A stretch of 64,000 nucleotides of DNA, from contig BPQB01000011.1 in assembly GCA_019973155.2 (NCBI GenBank), positions 434,001-498,000 on the forward strand, given 5' to 3'. Below are positions 47,658 through 57,443 of the stretch, piece after piece. The notes under the pieces were generated by a model. That model had not been told where the DNA came from. It made no database searches and was given only the letters and a program-made list of their open reading frames with translations. The DNA is from Phanerochaete sordida (lineage: Eukaryota; Basidiomycota; Agaricomycetes; Polyporales; Phanerochaetaceae). The position numbers and the translations under genes are program-made. Every line of letters begins with the position of its first letter. Position 1 is the stretch's first letter.

Positions 47658-49488
47658 TCAGACGCTGAGCTCGGCCTTCTCGCCCTTCGCGAGCACGGCC
47701 TGCAGCGCAGAGTCCGCGAGCGCGGGCTCGACCCAGTCCTTGAGGAACTTGTCGACTTGCTGCGGCGCACGGCCGGTGAAGGTGCTCGGGTCGAGGAGCG
47801 CGTCGAGCTCGCCCTTGATCGGGTCGAAGTACGCGTCGCGGCGCACGCGCTCGATCAGGTCGTTGTCCAGGCCGAGCTGCTTCACCTGGTGCGCGGCCTC
47901 GTGCGAGAGCACCTGTGTGCGCGGTCAGCGGGCGAGAACGAGGCGGCTGGGCATGAGAGGGGGGACGCACGCGGATCTTCTCGTGGGCCTCCTGCCGGTC
48001 GCCGCCCTTCTTGACGATCGCCATGATGATGTTCTCCGTCGCCATGAACGGCAGCTCCTGCGCGATGCGGCGCGCGATCACCTTCGGGTATACGACGAGG
48101 CCCTCCGAGACGTTCTGCAGCGTCGTGAGCACGATGTCCGCGGTGAGGAACGCCTCCGGGAGCGTGATGCGGCGGTTCGCGCTGGCGGCAGAAAGGCGTG
48201 AGCGGGGCACACGGCGGCAGCGCCCGGCGCAGCGCACCTGTCGTCGAGCGTGCGCTCGAACCACTGCACGCTCGCGGTCATGAGCGCGTTCTGGTGGAGG
48301 ACCATGAGGTGGCGCGCGAGGGAGCACACGCGCTCGGAGCGCATGGGGTTGCGCTTGTACGCCATGGCGCTTGAGCCGATCTGCGTGCTCTCGAACGGCT
48401 CCTCGACCTCCTTCAGGTTCGCGAGCAGGCGCAGGTCCGTCGCGATCTTGTGCGCGGTCGCGCCAAAGCTCGCGAGCGGCGCGAGCGCGTCGATGTCGAC
48501 CTTGCGCGAGTACGTCTGCGACGTGACCGGGTACGCGTACTGGAAGCCCGAGAGCTCCGTCACGAGCGCGTCGAGCTCCTCGACCTTGGCGTGGTCGCCG
48601 TCGAAGAGCGCGAGGAAGCTCGCCTGCGTGCCCGTCGTGCCCTTGACGCCGCGGAAGCCGATGTCGTCGCGCGCACGCTTCAGGTTGCGCAGGTCCATCA
48701 GTAGCTCCTGAAGCCAGAGGGTCGTGCGCTTGCCGACAGTGGTCAGCTGTGCGGGCTGGAAATGGGTGAAGCCAAGGGTGGGGAGGTCACGGTACTCCTT
48801 CGCGAACTTGGCAAGACGGTCAATGACGACTGCGAGCTTGTTGATGACAAGTGTGAGGGCTTCACGGATGAAGATGAGATCCGCATTGCTTTGGGGGCGT
48901 TCAGCGTTTCTCTTCACATAATGGGCATAGGACGTACTCTGTCACATAGCAGGACGTCGCGCCGAGGCTGTTGCAAGATTAGCACGCGCATATAGTGAGG
49001 CAAATGACACAGGACGCACTGTATAATGCCTGCAGCAGCGGGCGCGACCTGGCCAAAGGTGTGCACATGCGCCATGACGTCGTGGCGTCGCTTCTTCTCC
49101 TCCACCGCTGCGATCTCAAACTGCTTCTCATCGAGGTGCTGCACAGAATATGTGAGTCCGCGGCATGCCAAAGACCCTGATGGTCACGCACGAGGTTTGC
49201 CTTCATCTGCTCGATGGCCTCCTCGGAGATCGGGAGACCAAGCTGCTTCTCCGCAATGGCGAGGTTGAGCCAGAGCTTCCGCCAGGTGAAGAAGCGGTTC
49301 TAGGTGCCCCTGTGGGTGTCATTGCTCTGCGCAACCGGGTGTGCAGCGTACCGCCGGAGAGAAGAGATGCGCCATCTCCTTGCTTGCATAGCGGCTGAAA
49401 GTCTGGTCTGAGCGGGTCGTCGCTGAGAAACGTGTCGAGGGCAAGCACACCTCGAGAGCGGCGTCTGGTAGGTGTCAAAGGCCTCCAT
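47658..49488 (-). CDS. ADE13: Adenylosuccinate lyase
   Basis: Starts [20 protein letters not shown] at 49488 across the first intron and ends [13 protein letters not shown] at 47658. Blocks in order: [49 protein letters not shown] (joined across an intron), [32 protein letters not shown], the fumarase/ASL signature [14 protein letters not shown], then [15 protein letters not shown]. The catalytic His of THFQPAQ and the flexible-loop Ser of the signature are present. The tetrameric cytosolic enzyme performs two steps of purine synthesis, releasing fumarate from SAICAR and from adenylosuccinate. The gene reads intact. It is a housekeeping gene lodged between copies of the SDR family. Confidence 0.96.
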
Positions 49489-49731
49489 GGCGAAGATTTT
49501 GGGTGGTGATGTGCAGAGCAGGATGCAAAGCCCGCAAGCTCGCAAATGACTTGGACTCCAGAAATTCTGAGATCGCGATCTCACTCCCGCCGGCTTCTCG
49601 CGATATGTCCCCATATGGAAAGTATAGTATAGGGTGCATTAAATAGTCTTATAGCGCATAATCAAGAAAGGCAGATGAAGCAGAACAGGGGTATCAAAGA
49701 ATGTACACGTAGAGGAGAGATCGCAAAAAAG
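49489..49731. other. Short intergenic spacer
   Basis: About 240 nt containing the adenylosuccinate lyase promoter (AT-rich near 49620-49650) and the SDR2 3' UTR. Confidence 0.5.
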
Positions 49732-50946
49732 CTACGTGCTCTTGACTTGCTCCTCCAGGTACGCCCACAAGCGCTTGCCAATCTCGGCGTCGTACATCTG
49801 AGCCTGCGTCTTGCCCAGGCGGGCCCACGGAATAAGGAACTGGGCGCAAGGTTTCAGAGAAATGAAAGATGAACCAAGCCTGCAGACAAACCTCGCCGTT
49901 GTATTGTATCGTCTCCGCCATGGTACCCGCCCACAGCTGGGTGAGAGCACCGTACGAGGCGTCGTGGGAGAGATAGCCCTGGGGTCAGCGTTGTCAGGCG
50001 AGGGATCACACAGCCAAAAAAAGAGAGGGGACATACGGAGAGCCGCTTCTGGAGCGGCGTCGCATGGCGTTGCAGGTCCGTCTTGAGCGCGCCGGGGTCG
50101 CACGCGTAGCACAGGATGTTCGCGTCCTTGTAGCGTTTCGACGATTCGTGCGCAACGATGGCGTTGAGCTGCGGCCGCACGTCAGCGCTGCTCTCGGCCA
50201 GCACGCACGGTGCGACTCACGAGCTTGCTCTGCATGTACAGGTTGATCGAGCCGAACTTCGTGCGGGCCGGGTGGTCGCGGAAGCCGTCCCACACAATCG
50301 GCTTCGCGAGGTGGGAGGCGCTGCTGCTCGTCGTGACAACCCGCGCGTAGCCGTCCGGAGAGCTCTTGGCACCCTCGCGCAGCGCGGGCAGGAGCAGCTC
50401 CGTAAAGTACCAGTGTCCGAGGACGTTCGTGCCGAACTGCAGGTCGTAGCCGTCCGAGGTGAGCTGTTCGACGGGAGGGATCATCACGCCGCTGGTATAT
50501 TCTAAGCAGGTTGAGGATAGAATTAGACAGGCGGCTACGCACGCGTTGTTGAAGAGAACGTGCAGCGCACGCTCCTTCGCGAGGAACTCCTCCGCCGCCT
50601 TGCGTACGGAAGCAAGGCTTCCAAGGTCGAGCTCGAGGAAAATGGCTTCCTTGCCCGTCGCCTCCTTGAGGTCCTTGATGGCGGCCTCAGCCTTCGAGCG
50701 GGTCCGTGCGGCGAGATACACTCTGGCGTTGTGCTGGAGGAGGGCCCTGACGGTCTCCTTGCCCACGCCAGTGTTTGCGCCTGGTAGCCACCATAAGACG
50801 GGCGAGGAAACAGCGAGTGAAGGGTACGTACCGGTGACGAGCAATACCCTTCCAGTGAGATCAGGGATCTGGTCGACAGAGAATTTGGAGGCGGGCGGCC
50901 ATATCGCGCACGCTGTGCGGTAGTAGTTTGTGGTAGACTCGCACAT
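49732..50946 (-). CDS. Short-chain dehydrogenase/reductase (SDR copy 2)
   Basis: Starts [22 protein letters not shown] at 50946 and ends LEEQVKST at 49732. The intron pattern matches SDR1: one within the [10 protein letters not shown] motif, one after FNNA, one after MQSKL, and further ones near the C-terminus. Key residues are present: TGxxxGx[15 protein letters not shown] and INLYMQSKL (YxxxK). It is much closer to SDR3 than to SDR1 (for example [20 protein letters not shown] is identical in copies 2 and 3, while SDR1 has WYLTELLL). Substrate is unknown. The gene forms a tandem pair with SDR3, and the similarity extends over its upstream region. Confidence 0.88.
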
Positions 50947-52232
50947 CTTCGACTAGGGAGCTAGAGGTCGTGGAAAAGGATGTGTAGACAAGAGAGGAAA
51001 AGTGAGTTTGCTGCAAAATCAGCTTGACTTCTGGAGTGTTTATATCCCAAGTAGCAGCCTGGCTCGCACAGCAGATATTTCTGTCTCAAGCTGCCGAGGT
51101 ACACGCACCACATCGCTTCTCCCGAGGGCCATCGCAGTGCGGCGAGCCAGTGGGCTGCGCGCAGCATCATTGTGGCTCACGCTCTGTCGTCGGTCTGACA
51201 GGCAGCGCCAGACGCAGGAGGCTGCCGAGTCCTGCCTGCCTGCCGAGGCGACGCGTCACGCGTCACCCGGCGGGATCGACATTGTCCGCGCCTTTGCCCG
51301 TGATCGCCGCGTCTGTTTTCGCTTTGTCTACACCCGGACGCGAGGCTGTCCCGGCCGTCTGCACGTGTTCTGCCTTCGAAGAAATCGTGGCCGAGGCGCG
51401 ACTGCGCGCCGCACGGCATGGATGTGGCGAGCAACGCCGCGGAGATCGTAGAACGGAAGCTACGCGACGGCTGCGGAGCATGGTGGCGCACGACGCGCGT
51501 CGGCATCGTCGAGGCTGCGAAAGATGAGAACTTGGCGGTGTTATTCGCCGAATGCTAGCACTTACATGTACAGCGTGAGGTGAGCAGCGGCATGCAGCGG
51601 GAACATTCCGTAGCTAACGCAGTGCTTTACACCGGCATGCTAGTGAGGCTGTAGGCCCTTCGCCTCGCAGTGGGTGAGGAGAATTATCCTTCCTCGACGT
51701 GATGATGTGGATGCCGACGGCTCGCAGGCGCCGAACGGTGCCGGAAGGCGGGGAGACGCCCGGGAACGCCCCTCGCGGACTGGCAGTTCGGAGGTTCCTG
51801 TCGCTGCTTTGACCACAGGCTGCGCTAGCCGAAATTCCAGCCATGGCACTATATATCTAAGAATGTAGGTACTGACGAAATCCAGACATTTTGACATCTG
51901 CACACGCTTTAGAGGAAATCGAGGAACAGCAGTGCTCGGTCGATCCAAATGAATTTCACGCTTTGGCACAAGGCAGCAGGTCTCGCCTCCGAGTCCAGGA
52001 TTTGGGCCAGCGGGGAGCCTATATACAGGTTGTTCAGAGGTCCTCTTTGGTACCGTAAGAATGGTCTTACCTCCGCCGCCGGCAGCTTGCGACACGTCCC
52101 CTTCGAAGACTGATATACACCGCGCATTAGATATTTATTGTAGATACTGTACATACACAGCGGAAACACAAGCAGGCGAATAACAGGCGCATGGGTATCA
52201 AGAGACGAATGTGTACAGGTGACCAAGAGTAG
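50947..52232. other. SDR2 upstream region, duplicated block
   Basis: About 1.3 kb without an intact gene. Three stretches (about 51175-51300, 51340-51620 and 51700-51830) match, in the same order, stretches upstream of SDR3. Shared landmarks include gatgtggcgagc, cttacatgtaca and ggagacgcccgggaacgc. Part of the middle block is open on the plus strand in a way that resembles its partner (see findings), so a decayed exon is possible. Confidence 0.5.
51039..51044 (-). promoter_or_regulatory. TATA box of SDR2
   Basis: Minus-strand TATAAA within GATATAAACACT, 98 nt from the ATG at 50946; the same 12 bases occur before SDR3. Confidence 0.65.
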
Positions 52233-53445
52233 CTACTTGGTCTTGACTTGCTCCTCCAGGTACGCCCACAGGCGTTTGCCAACCTCGGCGTCGTACATCT
52301 GAGCCTGCGTCTTGCCTAGCCGGGCGTATGGGATGCAGAACTATAAGTCGGCGGTCAGATCAGAGGATAACCAGGGCACAGACCGTAGACAAACCTGGCC
52401 GTTGTGCTGAATCGTCTCCGGCATGGTGCCCGCCCACAGCTGGGTGAGAGCACCGTACGAGGCATCGTGAAGAACCATGTCCTGGAGACAGCAGAGTCAG
52501 ACGGGGTAGCTCACGGCGCAGTGCAGTGGGGACCTACGGCGAGCTTCTGCTGGAACGGGGTCGCGTGGCGCTGGAGGTCCGTCTTAAGCGCACCGGGGTC
52601 GCACGCGTAGCAGAGGATGTTCGCGTCCTTGTAGCGTTTCGCCGCCTCGTGCATGACGACGCCGTTCAGCTGCAGCCGCACGTCAGCCCGCGCCCCGCTC
52701 AGCCACACGTTGCACTCACGAGCTTGCTCTGCGCGTACAGGTTGATCGTGCCGAGCTTCGTGCGCGCGGGGTGGTCGCGGAACGCGTCCCACACGATCGG
52801 CTTCGCAAGGTGCGCGGCGCTGCTGCTCGTCGACACGACGCGCGCGTAGCCGTCGGGAGAGCTCTTGGCGCCCTCGCGCAGCGCGGGAAGCAGCAGCTCC
52901 GTGAAGTACCAGTGCCCGAGGACGTTCGTGCCGAACTGCAGGTCGTAGCCGTCCGCGGTGAGCTGTTCGATAGGGGGGATCATCACGCCGCTGGTACGAT
53001 TGTGAGCGAGCTGAGGATGATGTGATGTTGGGGGAAACGCACGCGTTGTTGAAGAGGATGTGCAGCGCACGCTCCTTCGCGAGGAACTCCTCCGCCGCCC
53101 GCCGCACGGAGGCCAGGCTCCCTAGGTCGAGCTCAAGGAAGATGGCGTCCTTGCCCGTCGCCTCCTTGAGATCCTTGATCGCGGCCTCGGCCCTCGAGCG
53201 GCTCCGTGCGGCGAGGTACACCTTGGCGTTGTGGTTGAGGAGGGCCTTGACGGTCTCCTTGCCCACGCCAGTGTTTGCACCTAGACGTAACCGTCAGACG
53301 GGCGGGGAAGCAGCGAGAGGGAGTACATACCGGTGACGAGTGTGACTCTTCCGGTGAGATCAGGGATTTGGTCAACGGAGAACTTGGGGGAGGGCGGCCA
53401 GAGCGCACGCGCTGTGCGGTATACGCCTGCGGTGGTCTCGCACAT
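52233..53445 (-). CDS. Short-chain dehydrogenase/reductase (SDR copy 3)
   Basis: Starts [22 protein letters not shown] at 53445 and ends EEQVKTK with stop at 52233-52235. Exon order and motifs are as in SDR2: [10 protein letters not shown] across intron 1, [14 protein letters not shown] across intron 2, [11 protein letters not shown] and INLYAQSKL for the active site, [10 protein letters not shown] and [16 protein letters not shown] near the end. Splice sites and reading frame are intact throughout, so all three copies may be active. As a tandem duplicate of SDR2 lying 1.3 kb away, it probably arose with its upstream DNA. Substrate unknown. Confidence 0.88.
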
Positions 53446-55287
53446 TTTCAGTCAGCTAACGGTCGTAGGAGAGGATGTGAGGGAGCTGGAGAGGGAAGAC
53501 GGGTCTGTTGTAAAGTCATCTGCAGTTCGCAAGTGTTTATATCATCTATGCGAGCCTGTCTCCCACAGCAGCAATTTTCTCACCAGCTGCTGCCGAGAGA
53601 CACGCACCGTATCGCTCCCCGAAGCCATCGTAGGGCAGCAGACCCGCAGGCTGCGCAGCGTAATCGCGGCACGCACCCAGCTGGCCGGCGCAAGCAAGGC
53701 CGGAGGCAGGGAGGATGCCGAGCCCTGCCTGCCGGGGCGACGCGTCACTCGGGATCAACATTGACAGCCTGCGATCGACGTCTCTTTCGCGCTATTTTCG
53801 CATGCCCCGGCTGCGAGGTTGTTCCCGGCAAGCTCTGCGGGGTCTGGGCCCGAAAACGTCGGGGCCGAGCCGCGAGTGCGCGGCGCACTGGGATGTGGCG
53901 AGCCGCACCGCGGAGATGGCAACACGGCCGGCAGAGCGATACGACTGCTCGAAAACAAACTGACGGACGACCCAAAGCTGGCGTCGGCACTTTCGATTCT
54001 GCATGAGGATAAGAACTTTGCGGAATCGTTCGCCGAACGCAAGCAACTTACATGTACAGTGTGAGGTGAGCAATAGCACCCAGCTCAGAGAGCAAGAACG
54101 TTCCGTAGCAACAGCGGCGGCCGACGCCACAGCACGCAGTGATCATAGACCGTCCTCGGGGATCACGCTTGTGATGTATAAGTCTTTGTCAGCAGTCTAG
54201 TCGCTTGGCTCACTGGGGAGAGAGGCCATTTTCCTCGATGTAAAGGTCCAAACCCGTGGGACAGCCGCGGAAACGGGGCTTTTCGACGGAGTTTGAACGT
54301 CTTTTGCCGAATCCGATGCCGACAAGTAGCCAGTCCATACCGCCTTGTGTATTGACTCTTCGACTACGTTCGAGCAAGGTAGACCTCCTCTCGATGGAGA
54401 TAAGCCAGCGTATGGTAAAAATCCATTTGACCTGAAGGATTGCTATCCCTACACGACATCTTGAGCGCTTAGCGGAGGTCGGCGCGGGAGGCATTCGCGA
54501 AACAGCTCAAGGTTCGATGCCGGGCTCAACAGCTCACGATTGGTAAAACAGAGCTTACGCGACAACATCAATGCACACGTATTGCCAGTTTCTCATCTCG
54601 AATTGAAGGAGGTTCGGTCCGCGGTCGCTGGAAGTGGACGACGACGAGCAGACGCCGAACAATGCCGGAAGGCGGGAAGACGCCCGGGAACGCTCTCGAG
54701 GCCCGAAGCCCGAATCCCGGCATGTTGGTTTCCTCCTGACCTTCATCTCGCCACACCCCAGGACTCTCTACCACTATACATTTGGGTCTCGCAATATGTC
54801 GACCCTGCTATGCTACGTAGGAGATTATGAATCTACGCGTCAGAAGGTGATGAACGGCATGCCGGGCACACAAAGGCCTTGAGAGCGATCTGCAACGTGC
54901 GCACGGTACCAAGGGTCAGTAGCGTTCGCGTTCTACCTTCGCGCGTCGCAAACGCCGCTCAGCTTACCACACACTGTGATACAGGCACACGCGTGCTCCA
55001 CCTTCCGCGCTGTCTGAATGCCCAGCGGGCCTTGTGACTGCCTTCTGAGAGCGAAGCTGCTGTCGGCGGCGCGATGGGCGACCTCCTCCTCGCCATTTCT
55101 GGATGCCGGCGCAAGTTGTCCTGGGAAGTCCGCGCGGCGTCTTCGACGAACCCTCTGCGCGCAGGTTGACCGCTCTCAAGGAGGGCGTCGCGTATGATAC
55201 AGTACAAATACCGCGCTTCGTCTCCCCGAGTGTCCGAGAGGTCCCCGAGTCCAGTCTCCTCCACAGTGCTCCATCTGCCCTTACGAC
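53446..55287. other. SDR3 upstream region, duplicated block
   Basis: About 1.8 kb. Stretches at about 53590-53765, 53800-54115 and 54640-54700 match the SDR2 upstream region in order. A plus-strand frame ending at 54064 (ENKLTDDPKLASALSILHED) resembles a frame in the partner block. Beyond 54.8 kb nothing is recognised until the metallo-hydrolase start. Confidence 0.5.
53536..53541 (-). promoter_or_regulatory. TATA box of SDR3
   Basis: Minus-strand TATAAA in GATATAAACACT, 96 nt from the ATG at 53445, matching SDR2 in sequence and position. Confidence 0.65.
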
Positions 55288-56434
55288 ATGTCTGCTGCGA
55301 CCTTCACCCTCACACTGCCCGACAGCCGGGAGCCATGCTTCAACCAGTCTCTCGGCGATGCGCCGCTCACGGGGTTCGCCAAATCCTCGTGCGAGGCAGT
55401 CAACACGCCGTTCGGGGGGAAGCTCCTGTGGGTCGGAAACGCGACTTGCATCATCGAGTTCAACGGCATCCGGTTCATGACCGATCCCAACTTTTTGCAC
55501 CAAGGCAAGCGATCCTACTTCCGCGCTGTGTCCGACTGGGCTGACACGTCCGGCGACGCGTAGGTGATCACGTCCATCTCGCGCCCGGAGTCACCGCTCA
55601 GCGCATCAAGGATCCTGCCTTCGATTACAAGAATTGCCCGGCGGTGGACTTCATCCGTACGTGTCTCCAAAATCTGCTCACGACGCCGGCTGACCTCTTG
55701 CTCAGTCCTCAGTCACTTGCACGAAGATCATTTCGACAACCTAGTCGCGGAGCACATTTGCAAGTCTCTGCCAATCATCTCCACGCCTCATGGCTGCACG
55801 GAATTGAAGGAACGCGGCCACACGGCTCGGTTCCCGCTGGAGACCTGGGAGAGCGTGCGTATCTTGAAGGGCGATGCTGAGCTTACGATCACGAGCATGC
55901 CTGGAAAACACACGCTCGGCGAAATTCACCCTGCTCATGCGGCCCTACACCACATTCCTCCCGTCATGGGCAGCCTCGTCACGTTCAAGAGGGGCGGCGG
56001 AGAGAAGGACTACAACTTGTACATCTCGGGCGACACGTTGTACTACGACGAGCTCCAGGTATATCGCACTTTTCCGCGGCTATATGCGCCCACATGACGC
56101 GTATATGCACAGGAAATCCACGAGAAGTACCCCCACATCAATCTGGCACTGGTTCACCTCGGCGGCACGACCGTCCCTGTCATCCGCGTTATGGTCACAA
56201 TGGATGCAGTCCAGGGCATCAAATTAATTTGTGCTCTGCAGCCTGAACAAGTCATTCCGATCCAGTGGGTGCCCTTGCATTACGCGGGCTGTTCACCGCT
56301 GACAGTGCGCTGATAGCATCGACGACTACGATGCCTTCGAGTCTCCGCTCTCGGACTTCGTGAAGGAGGTGGAGAAGGCTGGCTGGAGCGACCGCGTAAT
56401 CTACCTCAATCGGGGCGAAGAGTTTACTTTCTAA
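55288..56434 (+). CDS. Metallo-beta-lactamase-fold hydrolase
   Basis: About five exons: 55288-55504, 55564-55656, then about 55707-56057, 56113-56265 and 56331-56434. The start is MSAATFTLTLPDSREPCFNQ. A beta strand pair (GGKLLWVGNATCIIEFNG) leads to RFMTDPNFL, and then the metal-binding LSHLHEDHFD (HxHxDH). Downstream are ISTPHGC, TSMPGKHTLGE, NLYISGDTLYYDEL (the bridging Asp) and LALVHLGGTTVPV, and the product ends VIYLNRGEEFTF. This resembles the NAPE-PLD/L-ascorbate-6-P lactonase-like branch of the superfamily rather than true beta-lactamases; the substrate is unknown. Its first intron appears to be GC-AG (CAAG|GCAAGC...TAG). No signal peptide, so an intracellular enzyme is likely. It is upstream of and co-directional with the P450. 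Confidence 0.8.
55505..55563 (+). other. GC-AG intron in the metallo-hydrolase gene
   Basis: The 59-nt intron starts with GCAAGC after CAAG, the usual strong context of GC donors, and ends TAG. Only this junction keeps the frame (HQG|DHV); no GT donor nearby does. Confidence 0.65.
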
Positions 56435-57443
56435 CGGGCCTGCGGCGACCAATGGGACACAAGACCGGAAGACCGATACGCTGTACTTATAGGTTTCTCA
56501 TCGAATACGAGCTCATGGTCACGACATGGAGTTGCGGTACATCTCCCATCAAGGGTGAAACGCGCCGGCGTGTCGACGCCTGCAATAAACTCGGTCCCCG
56601 ACGATTAATCATGTCCAGCAGTGAGCGCTAAGCCCGCAGCCATGCCCTTTCTATTCCAGCTGCACAGCTCGGTGCACAGCGTGCAGACAGGCGCGGTCTC
56701 AGCTGGCAGGAGGTAAGTCGCCCTCCTCCGCGTGAATGTTTAACTCAGGCTCGCTGGCACACCATAGGCTGATTTTCCGGCCGCGGGCTCCGGTGCGTAC
56801 GGCGAAGCCTTTCACGTCTATTCTCACATTGGTGAGAGCCCCGGGACTGGTGCAGGAATTAAGGTTGCCCACGAGCTTCTGTTCCTGCGCCTCAAAGCCG
56901 GCTGGAAGTCTGAAGAACCACGCTACACTCCTTCAACGGGGTCGTCTGGCTTTGCCTGACTATTCGTCCTGTCGACGTCTGACCATCTGAACGTTGGACA
57001 TCGACCGCCAAGCCTCCGATCTGCAGCGCGTATATTCCACATTTCCGCCCTCGTTACCTCCTCTAGCCTCAACTCGGGTCTTCAACACAGTGCTCGCGCC
57101 TGACAGCTCGACGTTGCTCGTGCGTTTGTTCCGACCCCCAGTGAGATGCCGACGACAGCGAATCAGTGAGTGGCTACCCTCTTTCGCCGGTAGAGCTGCG
57201 AGTCCAATGACAGCCCATCTTTTTTCGTCCTAGTCCGTCGCCCCGGCACTGCGTGACGAGGAAGCCCTGGCCGGGGAGCGCGGCGACGCGTCGCTCAATG
57301 CGCGCTGGCCCCGACCGCTGCGCTCGCGCGCGCAGACTGCGACTTTATAAGGGGACACCGAATGGTCCAGAAGGCTATCGACCCGTTCCTTCTCTTCCAC
57401 ACCTCGCAGCTTCCTCATAGGGAACGGCCAGAACACCGCAGAC
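56435..57443. other. Intergenic stretch, no gene recognised
   Basis: About 1 kb between the metallo-hydrolase and the P450. No domain or exon is supported; the last 100 bases carry the P450 promoter. Confidence 0.45.
57344..57350 (+). promoter_or_regulatory. TATA-like box of the P450 gene
   Basis: TTTATAA lies about 100 nt upstream of the ATG at 57444, comparable to the spacing of the SDR genes. Confidence 0.5.

Noticed and set aside
54430..54545. tRNA-like T-arm sequence (ggttcgatgcc) near 54512
   Set aside because: No matching acceptor stem, D-arm or anticodon arm could be folded around it.
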